The notes beneath the pieces were generated by a model. It saw nothing but the letters and a program-made list of their open reading frames with translations. It did no database searches and was not told the DNA's origin. A program made the translations under genes and the position numbers. DNA of 64,000 nucleotides from Scatophagus argus (Eukaryota > Chordata > Actinopteri > Scatophagidae): assembly GCF_020382885.2 (NCBI RefSeq), contig NC_058510.1:2032001-2096000 (forward strand), in the 5' to 3' direction. Each line of letters begins with the position of its first letter. The first letter of the stretch is position 1. This document shows positions 1 through 19,807 of this stretch, in pieces.

Positions 1-2390
1 ATTTAGTTTATGAATGTAGGACTGTAGTACTAGTACTTAAAAGAACTTCTTCTACATGAGGCCTCGATGGGGATGGTAATGATTGTTCCAACTGTTAGTC
101 AAACCCTCAGGAGGAGTTACAGCTTGTGACTGCAAAAGGTCTCAGTTTTTTGACTGTAAGTGGGATAATGTCCTTCAAGGTGTCCGTAATCAGGAATTAT
201 TAGCCGATGTAGAGGACAGAATCGTCCAGAGTCGGGCATGTTATCCATGACAACAAGCACACAGGTCACATCAGCACTGCAAAGGTAAGCCTGTGCTCAC
301 TGTGAGAAGCAGCTTTGTAGACATAAGGGCGCTGCCTGTGTCGCTATTTAACCTCCACATCGAATACAGCAGTATAGCTCTCAGCCTGTCCACCTAAATC
401 AAACCAAGGCACAAATGTCGTGTATGTCAGCAAGTTATCTTTGTCCCCAAGGACAAAAGGAAGGAGACAACAGGCAGCAATAAAGACGGGTCGGGTTACA
501 CCTCATTGTCACCGCGAAGGGTGGCAACAGCTCCGGTCCATTGAGCACTCGTGATCTCGTGATCAGCTCCTCACGGCACATCAAGTTCATCTGTCAAAAA
601 TGTGGCTGAAACCAAACTTAGTGTCATGACACCGAGCTCTACGAATACTGTGAACGTGACTAAAAGTACCAGAACAAAAAAGGAGAAGCGAGTCTTTAAA
701 AATGTGTTTTTCAAAGTAATCGACTCAAACTCTTTAGTGTCCAGCCTGTAGGCGACAAGGGTGGCGCTACGGCCACACAAAGATCCTGAACGGCAGCCTG
801 AATTAACCAACTAGAGGAAAAGGTCCAAAAGTGTCCATGCATTGAGACTGAGGAAGTTTGGAGGTAGACTGTAAACGCTCAAACTTTCTTTCTTTAGTTA
901 CATTCAAATATCTGTGAGTCTAATGGCAGACATTGCAGGTGATCTTTCTGTCTGTTTATTATGTTATGTTTTGAATTATACAAAATGTCACCATCTTCAG
1001 CTTTGACATTTTGAGAAATTCTCTTACTTGTTTTCTTCTTGTTGGCTGATAATATTCATATGAACACGGTGCCTTTCTCCTCATCTGTTTTTAGTCACAT
1101 TGGGACTGATAAAGCGTGATCTCTCAGATGTTTGAGCTGAGTGCTCGTGTGCATGACAAAGTCATCCATTGCCGACTCTCAGTTGTCGACAGACAGACAT
1201 GACATGTCTTGTCATGTGTAAGTCTGAGTGCAGAAAGACAAGCAGACAGCTGAGACCTGGACCCTATTGGAGCTTGACCCCCTGTCCAAGGAACTAACAG
1301 TCAACCCTGAGGTGTAAATTTGTGACATCTTAGAAGGTTCTCAAGTGGCATGTTAAGGTCCTGTGGAGGAATGAAGTCCCCTTACTTTTAACCCTGTTAG
1401 CACCTTGTAACTTGTCACTTTCCTTGGACAGTAAAGCCTGGCAGGTATCTTGACCCCAGAGGGGGGTGACACTGCAAGGGTTAAAAGGATCAAAACCTTT
1501 AGGTCTGACAGTCTGTCAAACCTCTTCCAGTCCCTGTTTGATGGATCTGTTTTAGTCTCATTTACTTTATATAAATTGTTATTCTGATTAATAAGATTTT
1601 TGTGGTTGATTGTCTTAGTCATCATAAACTTTGACCTCTTTTTGTCTGTGAGTTAACGTTGCCATAATGTGTTTCCTTATTGGTATCGACTGGTATTCAT
1701 GTTCCAGAGTAAATGTTCCATATAAAATAAGAATCATATTGTCATAAAACAAGCAAACACTTGGTTGGCACCAGTTCATGCACTCCCTTCATAGGTTAGC
1801 GGCTGCTCTGTGTATGGCCTTTAAGGGTTTATTTATGTCCAGTGAGACATACACAGACATAAAGCACCTGCCACAGAACAATGAGAGGGCAAGATTGACC
1901 TCACAAGTGTCAGGAAGAATTTCACAGGTTTATCTTTGTTCTCAAGGATGAAGAGAAGGAACAGTTGACAAGACAGGCCAGAGGTATTAGCTGTTACTCT
2001 CACTTGTGACGATGGGGCGTTGTGACCTTGCCCTCGTCAGCAGGAGACAGGTGGATGTGCTCAAATCATGGTTTACGTGCATGTATTTTTAAGGAATTTA
2101 GGATGTTTAGCAGTTTTGGGGAAGTCCAAATCAAGTGGAAGTCTGGGACTTCAGCAATGTTCCCATGAAGCCATAAAAATAATAGGAAGGGGTGGGCCGA
2201 AACACAACAAAGGGTCTGAAATTTACAATTGTTGACCTGATGTCATCACACCAGCAGGTTTTCCTTATTGGGCAGGTGAGAACAGGCGGCCACAAGCCGA
2301 ATAAGTCAATGTGGTAAACACGTCCGGCCTAAAGAACCAGATCATCTGATGGAAGATCTGAATAATTAATTTCTGTGCCTTATACGGTTG
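1..2390. other. Upstream flank of the myosin gene, no gene seen
   Basis: I see no exon-like coding stretch with splice signals or recognisable protein here. It is probably 5' flanking DNA of the myosin gene. Two blocks (about 430-540 and 1,920-2,030) resemble each other: both carry a 'tatctttgt...caagga' core followed by a purine-rich stretch, then a 'cac/tgtcac/gtgac' motif. This suggests an old local duplication. E-box motifs (CAGGTG near 2,273 and CATCTG near 2,344) lie close to the presumed promoter. The assignment as regulatory DNA is inference. Confidence 0.5.
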
Positions 2391-2394
2391 GACT

Positions 2395-2449
2395 GCACCC
2401 TTTAAAAAGACGGCTGAACGTGAGAGACATGATACTGGACAGCCTGAGG
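2395..2449 (+). promoter_or_regulatory. Putative myosin core promoter and first non-coding exon
   Basis: A TATA-like TTTAAAAAG lies at 2,401-2,409. About 25-30 bases downstream there is room for a transcription start, followed by a good splice donor (gag g|gtgagt) after 2,449. A second non-coding exon probably runs from about 2,552 to 2,578: acceptor 'tgcaacag', donor 'aag|gtgaaag'. The coding exon then begins after the acceptor 'ttctgttcag'. Two small untranslated 5' exons are the usual layout of vertebrate sarcomeric myosin heavy chain genes. The exact start site is not visible. Confidence 0.4.
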
Positions 2450-2726
2450 GTGAGTAGTGGAAGAGATTTTAAATACAAGCTTATATTCTAAACGACATCT
2501 GCTTGGTTTATAAATGGTATTTCTTCTGCTTTCTTCTTCTACTTTGCAACAGATATAAAAAATCATCTTGTCAAAAAGGTGAAAGCACAGGTAAGATGGC
2601 ACCAACAGTGAACCTACATTACCACTAACAATGAATTTGTTTTATTGCTCCTTTAGACAAATAAACATATTTTGTGTGCACGTAAAGCCTACGTGAAGTC
2701 GTCATTCATTCTGTTCAGGTTCCAAG

Positions 2727-12085
<9,359 letters not shown>

Positions 12086-12164
12086 AGTTCTGAGCTGGAA
12101 CGTTCCACGACTCCTTAAAACGACGCCTTAGATGGCCTTAAAACTGTGAGTGAGCAAAATGAAG

Positions 12165-12170
12165 AATAAA
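12165..12170 (+). terminator. Myosin polyadenylation signal
   Basis: AATAAA lies 80 bases after the myosin stop codon, a typical short 3' UTR. A second copy of the hexamer occurs near 12,257. Confidence 0.7.
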
Positions 12171-12885
12171 GCACATCGAATATCTACATCTGAGCGAATA
12201 GTGGACTTACATCATTCAGGTGGTCAGAAGCACGACTTCCAATGAATGCTGATGAAAATAAACATCCGATGGCTATCGAGTTTGTTGGTGGTGTGTGTTT
12301 ACAGCCAGTTTCTGCTGCCCCCAAGTGGTCAAAAATCTGTTTTTGACAAAAAAGAGACAAAAAGGAAAAGTCATAATATGTTCAGAAGAGAATTGATTTT
12401 TTTTATGTTTTGACAAGTAAAGTAAAATAGATTGTGTTAAGAGAAATCAAATATCTTTTGATGCTGTAATGTGGGAATAAAATGTATATATTACATATAT
12501 AAAATATATTTAAAATATCCCAAAGATAGACAGATAGATAAATACTTCATTGAGCCAAAGGAAATTTAAGACAGATTTAATAAAGATCAAAACAGCAGCT
12601 CTAATATGAACACTGAAGTTATTATCACCTAATAAAAGTGATGGAGTTACACGACCAAGTTACCTGTGCAAAGTGTGACAACCATGCAGCTGGTGAGCTT
12701 TCAGCAGTGTGGTCACATCAGCTCGACACAGACGAGGCCTGTACCTCTTAGAGCCACAAGAGGGAGACGTTACACAAACTGTAAGCTTCACTACTTCATG
12801 GCAGTAACATGAGTAACTCGTAAGAGCAAACAGAGAGGGGACACACTGATATCTGATCAATTAAAAGCACTGACACAATGGTGAA
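12171..12885. other. Intergenic spacer between convergent myosin and receptor A
   Basis: The spacer is AT-rich and I see no gene. It holds a short stretch at about 12,520-12,575: GATA-like repeats followed by 'tacttcattga..caaaggaaattt'. This resembles the tail of a common fish retroposon family, recognised from memory only. Confidence 0.5.
12520..12575 (+). repeat. Possible retroposon tail with GATA repeat
   Basis: Tandem 'gatagacagatagata' is followed by a sequence close to the 'tactttattgatcccaaaggaaat' tail often seen at the 3' end of fish non-LTR elements. Only the tail is present, so the family is uncertain. Confidence 0.35.
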
Positions 12886-12891
12886 AATGTA

Positions 12892-12897
12892 TTTATT
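12892..12897 (-). terminator. Polyadenylation signal of receptor A
   Basis: AATAAA on the minus strand, about 410 bases after the receptor A stop codon. The intervening sequence is duplicated at about 18.0-18.3 kb, as expected if it is part of the same 3' UTR. Confidence 0.5.
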
Positions 12898-13307
12898 CTG
12901 TTGATATTGAACAAAGCCAAACTATCAACAGAAAACACCGGTATCAGTAAAACAATACAAAACAAAAAGACTAAAAAATGATATTTGTGCCATTCTTTGC
13001 AGACACATTTTGGATACAAAACACATGATCATTAATATGATTTAATGTTGGCATTAATACAAATTCTTCACACTTTCAGATATTTGTACATACAAAGAAG
13101 CATTGAGGCAAAGACAAAGAATTAGTGTAAGAATGACATAAATCAGCTCAGTCACTAACTAATACAGCATATTATATTTGTGTTATCTTCTACAGAAACA
13201 ATCGTTTGTCCCGCTTTCCATCCATCTCACAGATCATCTCCAGAGTCATTTCAGATTTAAGACAGAGAAACATTCCATTCATGGTGGACATGTCTTTCTC
13301 TTGTCCT

Positions 13308-15676
13308 TCATGACGCTTGAATCTCAATCACTCTGTTGACGTAGTCTGCTTCGACTGCCTCCTGATGAAATGAAACAACACATGGAGAGAGTTAGAGCTC
13401 TGCAGTGAGTTTAATGCTGCTGAAAGAGAAATGCCAGCAGCACCTGGAGCTCGTCTTGCTAAATTGAAGCCCAATATGAAGTGAGATTAGCTCAGCTTAC
13501 TGTTCAAAGAATAATGCACCTGTCCTCGTCTACTGGCTTACCTTCACTGGTTTGTGGCAGCATCTCCATCTAAAGCACCTGACAGAAAAGGAGATGGAAT
13601 GAACAGACGTGAGTGAAAGATGAACTCTAAACTTGAGCTGCAAGTCGTCATATCATAGAAAAGTTAGTCTCACCCCTCAAAGATGAAGAGTGTACTGTAG
13701 AGCATTATGATGCCCAGGATCTTCACTGTAACGTAGACGTTAACCCCAAACGACTTTGGAGGACCTGCAATAAGACCTTCATGGTCACCTTCTCCTTCAT
13801 GGAAAAACTTACTGAGTTACTAAGTTACTGCTGAACTTTAATTCCTCCTGTTAATGTAAACTACACCACAAACCACAACCTTAAGCATGTTGGTCTTTCC
13901 TCATAAACCAAAATAAAATTTCTAACATAAAACGTTGGAAGTCAAATTGACTCAAGTGAACATCTTTCAGAGCATCTGTGCATCACGGCGTCCTCACAAA
14001 ACTAAATTTAATGAACAAAGCACATTTTATTCATCAATGAATGATGTCCAAACACCACTTGTTATGATGTTTGGTTCTACACTTTTCTCTTTTATTTCAA
14101 TATTTATTTCAAACAAAAGCAAAAAATAATTTGCTGCTAAACCAAAAAAAACAAAAAACAAAACAAAACCAAAAGATTCATCTCAGTTCAGTATTTACCT
14201 TCAATATCAATACGGATTATTGATGAGTGATTGCCAAGCTCATTTGTGGCCACGCAGTAATAAAGTCCTCCTTCTGTCACATTAAAGCTGTAAAAGTGTC
14301 CTTCAGATACCAACGTGGGTCCATCTTTGCTGATCCTGAACCAGCTGAAGCTGACAGGAGGCTTGGCTCTGCTGGAGCAGGTCAGGTTCACCCAGCTACC
14401 TGCTGACACCAAACCTGATGGACTGATGGACACTGAGGTGTCCTTGGGAGCATCTGAGGACAAATGTGAGATGAACTTTATTCATTCATTAAAGCCAGAT
14501 GACATCATCATGTGCTGACAGGAAACAAACTCTGGTTGTCTCACATGACACACTGAGAGTCTTTGTCTCCTGGGCCGTCCTGACATCTTTTCCTTCATTC
14601 ACAGGATATGTGGCAGAACAGGTGATGTTGTTTCCATCATGTTGGTCTGACAGAGTGATGGTCTCCTGGATTTTAGTTGTAAAGGTTCCATCTGCGTTTT
14701 CCTCCATGTTGTTGCGAGCGTCTTGTTGGAGACTCCAGGTGAGTTGAGGAGGGGAGTGTGGACAGGGAGTGACAGCTGAGCAGGTTATAGTGACAGACTG
14801 CTCCTCCTTCAGATCACCTGAGATCTCAATTCTGGGCCTCGGAGGAGAATCTGTGCTTTGCCAAAGTTTGACCGTTTTAATGTCAAAGCGTAACAGCAGA
14901 CTCAGTGTTTAATCAGAGTTTAGATTCGTGACAAAGAGAAAAACAACAACATGACAGACTGACAGACTGAAACAAAACTTACCTTGAACTCTTATTTGAA
15001 CAGGATCACAAGTAGCTGTTGCTATGAGTGGTTGATTCTCAGCTCTGAAGTAGTACGTGTCTGTGTAACTTGTTAATAAACTGGAAAACAGAGTGGTGCA
15101 GTCTTTCTCACTCAGGTTTCCAGTAATCCTCATTGGATAGGTGTTAACTGTCCCACTGCTGTTGAAGATCACATTGTTTGATTTGCTGTCAAAATGTGGG
15201 TTACTTTTAATCCACACTCCAAAGGTTTCTCTCCTGCTGTCAAACTCTTGTTCTGGTCGAAATGTAAAGTTACATGGGATTTGCAAACAAGATCCATTCA
15301 GTGCTTCCATCTTCTTTGGTGCAGTAATGAAGAGGACTGCTGGCTTAGGACAAGCAGCCAAAACACCTGTAAAATGAGTTTCATCGTTAACTAAATGTGT
15401 GACAAATCTGCATGATACACTCATGATACACAAAGCAGCAGCTTGTTGCTTTGCTGTTGTGTGTAAAACATGACTTTTCAGTCAGAATATGAACAGCTGG
15501 TAAAAGTAACTCTGTGTGCACTGCTCTTCCTGCTTTATTTCAGATTGTTAATGATTAACGTGTCCGAATCAAAGTGACAGAACAAACAGCTCACCTGAAA
15601 CAAAGAAGACACTCAGTAACATGTTGGCTGTCAGCACATTCACAGACACGACTGCAGTGACCCTCATCATCTGCAT
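13308..15676 (-). CDS. Siglec/CD22-like receptor A, activating type
   Basis: Type I membrane Ig-superfamily receptor of about 402 residues. Exons in gene order: 15676-15595 (signal peptide), 15366-14983 (V), 14850-14545 (C2), 14453-14199 (C2), 13764-13674 (membrane), 13578-13542, 13361-13308. All join in phase. A non-coding 5' exon seems to end at 15,764. The V domain has the Siglec-style GSCLQIPC cysteine pair and Y-Y-F-R, whose Arg (codon 15,046-15,044) corresponds to the sialic-acid-binding Arg of mammalian Siglecs. The membrane segment has a Lys (codon 13,723-13,721) in VYVTVKILGIIML, as in receptors that pair with DAP12-like adaptors. The tail is short with no ITIM. Its single Tyr sits in EADYVN, a YxN motif of the kind bound by Grb2. 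Ligand and adaptor are inference. The first ATG of three in-frame ones is chosen as start. Confidence 0.85.
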
Positions 15677-16089
15677 CTGAACTGAAGAAACACAGCAAAA
15701 TAAAACAAAAACCTCTTTGAGTTTTAAAGTTGAAACAAGCACAGCAGGAACATTTGACTTTACCAAACGAGTCTGCAGCTGAAACGGAGAAACGGTTTGT
15801 TTTAAATCAGGCAGTTTGTGAGTTTCAGCAGACCAAGCGACGCACTCCTCTGACAAGTTGTTGCTGTGCAGACAGATGTGGTTCAACCTACAGATCACAT
15901 GACTAAAATACTCAATTGTCTTCATTCGTCTTGTTAGCAAACTGTGAATGAGGAACTCAGCTTTTGTGCATCTTAAACTGTCCAGAGTGCAAATGACTTC
16001 TCAGAGATTATTTTCAGCACATGACTCACTGTTAGCCTGTATGTCTTATTTTTTCTTGTGGTAAATATTATGTTAATCACAATGATGAC

Positions 16090-16855
16090 ATATTCAGTTA
16101 TCAAGCTCCTCTTCTGTGGAACAAATTACCAGCCTCAGTCCGGATGGTTAGGACTGTTTAGGCTCTGCCTGGACCAACCCCTAGTTATGCTGCTATTGGT
16201 TTAGATTGCTGTGGGAGATCCTCAGACACCGAGCTTTTAGAGCAGGAGGACTCACTCATCGTGTCCCATCACCGGTACAGTACTAACTCGTCCTCTCCCC
16301 CGGAGCTTTTGTGCTCCACCTTTTCTCAGCACTTCTGGAGCATGTTGCTGGATCCAGAATCTCCTACCCTGCCCTCCTGAGGCCTGGTACTGCTGCTGGA
16401 TCCTGAGCCCTCTATGGTCCTGCCTATTGCACTGATAGTGCTGTTGGATCCAGAACCCTCCCCATGGCCCAGCCCGGATCCTGCTGCTCCTGCTCTGCAC
16501 TGTACTCTCTATCCTCCCTGTCTCTCCTCCCTCCCTCTCCTTCTCTCTCCCCCTCTCCTGTCTCTCTTCTCCCCCCTCTCCTGTCCCTCCTCTCCCCCCT
16601 CTCCCTCCCAGGCGGTCACAGCAGAAGGCCGTCTACACTGAGTCTGGTTCTACTCGAGATTTTTGCCTGTTAAAAGGAAGTTTTTCGTCTCCACTGTGGC
16701 CAAATGCTTACTTAGTGTGGGGTTTTGCCCTGGGACCTGTTTCTCTCTGATTCTCTGCTTTTTTTTCTTCTTTGTGAATGTGTTGTTTACACACCTGTAA
16801 AGTATCTTGAGATAACTGTGTTATGAATTGGGGCACTTTACATAAATTTAAGATA
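16090..16855 (+). mobile_element. 5'-truncated LINE (L2-like) 3' end
   Basis: The stretch begins with 'caagctcctcttctgtggaac', similar to the end of ORF2 in fish L2-type LINEs. A C/T-rich tract follows (16,500-16,620). Next comes the characteristic 3' UTR: 'gagtctggttct', 'cctgttaaaaggaagttttt', 'gtatcttgagataac', and a final 'gcactttacataaattta'. The Ser/Pro-rich frames in the C/T tract are not genes. Family assignment is from memory of fish repeats. Confidence 0.6.
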
Positions 16856-16984
16856 ATGTATGGCAACATATAATGAGGTATTGATAGTTAATGGGTACTG
16901 AACCTCCATGGAATTACATCATTTTGGGGAAACTGAGGCACTTCACAGGGACAGCACTAGGCTGGTTGAAATCATATTTATGAG

Positions 16985-17440
16985 ATTGATTTCACTTCGT
17001 TCATATTAAGGATGTTTGCTCTTCACATAAAAGGGTTAACCTTGGTGTTCCACAGGGCTCAGTGCTCGGGGACCATCCTGTTCACCTTACACATGCTTCC
17101 TCTAGGAAATATTATTCAGAAACATGGCATTAACTTTCATTGTTATGCTGATGACACTCAGATGTACTTATCCTTAAAGCCTGAAGAAACAGAGCCGTTA
17201 GCCAGACTCCAGGCATGTCTTAAGGACATAAAGGACTGGATGACCTCCAATTTTTTATTAAACTCAGACACAACTGAGGTCATTGTTCTTGGCCCCAAAC
17301 ATCTTAGAACTAGAATAGCTGATAATATTCTCTCTCTGGACAGCATTACTCTGGCCCTCAGTACGACTGTGAGGAACCTCTGCGTTATCTTCGATTAGGA
17401 CGTGTCATTTATCCATCACACTGAACAGATCTCAGAGTGA
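16985..17440 (+). mobile_element. LINE reverse-transcriptase fragment (L2-like)
   Basis: This encodes part of a non-LTR retrotransposon reverse transcriptase. A GVPQGSVLG-like block is followed by a frameshift, then ILFTLHMLPLGNII. The catalytic FHCYADDTQMYLS follows (YADD codons 17,144-17,155), then DIKDWMTSNFLLNSD and the IVLGPKHLR block. Both ends are missing. It is dead DNA, lying downstream of a separate LINE 3' end in the same orientation. Confidence 0.8.
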
Positions 17441-18004
17441 TGCTGAAAACTAACAGCACCCAGTTTAACAGGGCAACGCTAACGTAGAGGCTAGTGCAAA
17501 GGCAGCAGCAAAACAGGAACTGAAAGCTCAAAGTGTCTCCAAGCTTAACCACCACTAACACCCACAGCTGATTAACCCAAATGGTAAATGGTAAATGGTT
17601 TACATAATTTTATGTTTGTGTGCTAAGTTGACGTATAGCAAAGGCCATGAGTTTGAAACGTTTAATTTCATGTTTCATTTTGTAGTTTTTCTCCCCTTGT
17701 AGTCCGTTTAGCTTTTCGTTTGCCGTCTTTGTCTGTTTTCCCTCCTTTTCTGATTGTATGCTCGTCCCCTGTTGGTCTCACCTGTGTCTTGCTACCTCCT
17801 CATTTATATACCTGTCCTGTCCCTGTGCGTTTTCAGGTTTCTGCGTTCCCTGCGTTCTGTGCTCCCTGTGTTCCCTGGATCTGCCACGTTTCCTATCTTA
17901 CTGTGTTCCCCATATGAGCTGCCTTCCCTGCGTTCTGTGCTGTTCTTTCTTCTGTAATCCCTCAATCTTCTGTGCTGTTCTTTGGTCCTCTGTGCTCTTT
18001 TACA
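17441..18004. other. Spacer with C/T-rich low-complexity DNA
   Basis: This contains a triple 'aaatggt' tandem near 17,579-17,600 and a C/T-rich stretch (17,690-17,990). The Cys/Leu/Pro-rich frames there have no splice or family support. It may be repeat-derived, but I do not recognise the family. Confidence 0.4.
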
Positions 18005-18775
18005 TTTCACATACAAAACACATGATCATTAATATGATTTAATGTTGGCATTAATAAAACTCCCTCACACTTTCTGTTTCATTTGAATCATCTTTATTTC
18101 TCCTTTGGAAATCAGACATTTTTACATGCAAAGAACCACTGAGGCAAAGAAAAATGTAACAGGAAGTGTAAGAATGACATAAATCAGCTCAATCACAGGC
18201 AAACTAACAATGAAGCTGCAGTATATATTTGTGCTAAAAACAATCATCTGTCCCATTTGTACTCCATCATTTGTTCATCTCACTGATCATCTCCAGAGTC
18301 ATTTCAGATTTAAGACAGAGAAACATTCCATTCATGGTGGACATGTCTTTCTCTTGTCCTTCATGACGCTTGAATCTCAATCACTCTGTTGACGTCGTCT
18401 GCTTCGACTGCCTCCTGATGAAATGAAACAACACACAGAGAGAGTTAGAGCTCTGCAGTGAGTTTAATGCTGCTGAAAGAGAAATGCCAGCAGCACCTGG
18501 AGCTCGTCTTGCTAAATTGAAGCCCAATATGAAGTGAGATTAGCTCAGCTTACTGTTCAAAGAATAATGCACCTGTCCTCGTCTACTGGCTTACCTTCAC
18601 TGGTTTGTGGCAGCATCTCCATCTAAAGCACCTGACAGAAAAGGAGATGGAATGAACAGACGTGAGTGAAAGATGAACTCTAAACTTGAGCTGCAAGTCG
18701 TCACAGCAAAATTAAACAAAAGTTTAAAAGTTGAAACAAGCACAGCAGGAACATTTGACTTTACCATACGAGTCT
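18005..18775 (-). pseudogene. Receptor A-prime: deleted copy of receptor A
   Basis: A duplicate of the receptor A 3' end: 3' UTR (compare 13,010-13,307), the tail exon ending near 18,365, and the short linker exon near 18,600-18,640. At about 18,703 the sequence jumps to the intron beside the 5' non-coding exon of A (compare 15,690-15,770). The signal, V, both C2 and the membrane exons are all missing, about 2 kb by comparison with A. The junction falls at a shared 'ca'. In the tail exon the tyrosine codon of EADYVN reads GAC, giving EADDVN. No receptor can be made from it. The duplication and internal deletion are read directly; their order is inference. Confidence 0.8.
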
Positions 18776-19530
18776 TTTCTATTGTACGTATGGCATATAA
18801 AATATTGGTGAGAATTAAATAAATACTTACTATATTGTAGAAAATAGTGAAAATGGCTGATTGTGGCAACAGACCGAGCTGGTCGGGCTCCTTCTGCTGC
18901 ATCAGGTGAGGAATCTTTTGTGGTTCTGACAACATGCAAACTTGTAAATATGTGCACACCAGAGATAAGATTTGAAATGAAGATCTGTGCTGCTGTGCAC
19001 AGCCTTAAAGGGCACATTACGTCCATGTCAAATCATAAAGAACTGTGCAGGAGAAACTACATATGTCCGAGACATTTATCTGAGAAAGACAAATACAGAA
19101 AAGGCTCAGCAGAGCAGCTTCTCTCGATTTCATCACATTTCAAGCTGCTTGAGGAAGAATCGAACCCTTCGCAGTGAGAAAACCTGTCGTATCGCCATCA
19201 AACCCTTACGTTTCATCACATTTAGAGCCACATCGTCAGCATCTCAGCATCACCGTGCGTGAGAAACCCGTCAGTGGAAAGAAAAGTGAGTTAGCTACAG
19301 TCTGTACGTGATATTATCTACTTCGATGAAGAGCTGCGGCCAGACAGGATGATCTCTGTCATGTTCTCTGATGGCATGAATTTGTTGTAGACATTTTTCT
19401 TTACAGTTTAATGTCTTAAATCTTTGAAACTTTTGAAACCTGAGTTAAAGACTTTCAGTAAGAGTCTTCTGACGGTGTTTCAGGGAACATTTAAAGACTC
19501 ATAACCTGCCTGTTCACGGAAGGTGGTTAT
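18776..19530. other. Intergenic stretch, no gene recognised
   Basis: No exon of the receptor family and no repeat I can name. This is probably the spacer between the A-prime 5' end and the receptor B 3' UTR. Confidence 0.4.
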
Positions 19531-19537
19531 AAAGCTC

Positions 19538-19543
19538 TTTATT
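19538..19543 (-). terminator. Polyadenylation signal of receptor B
   Basis: AATAAA on the minus strand about 265 bases after the receptor B stop codon. Confidence 0.45.
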
Positions 19544-19807
19544 ACAGCAGAGTGAATAAATACATGCAGGAACAATGGCTTCAGTTGTTCAGTTAAAAGG
19601 TGGATACAGTACAGCATGAGGACTTATGGACAGATCATCCACATCACTCTGGCATCACCACCTGCCCTTAGCTCTAATGCAAATAAGCTCTTAGCCCTTA
19701 GCCTTGTCGCGACACATATGGAGTCTCTGACAGCCGTTTCCAAACTGAAGGCAGTTAATCTGAACTCTGTTGAAAAGTATTTTATGTCTTGACACGAACA
19801 AGACAAC

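Noticed and set aside
14315-14747. Plus-strand frames across the receptor C2 exons, repeated near 21.6, 30.0 and 35.2 kb
   Set aside because: They are complements of conserved Ig exons; their repetition reflects duplication of the real minus-strand exons.
16414-16673. Ser/Pro/Leu-rich plus-strand frames
   Set aside because: They arise from a C/T-rich tract inside a LINE 3' UTR.
17720-18042. Cys/Pro/Leu-rich overlapping frames in three phases
   Set aside because: Low-complexity C/T-rich DNA. All three phases look alike in composition and no domain is recognisable.
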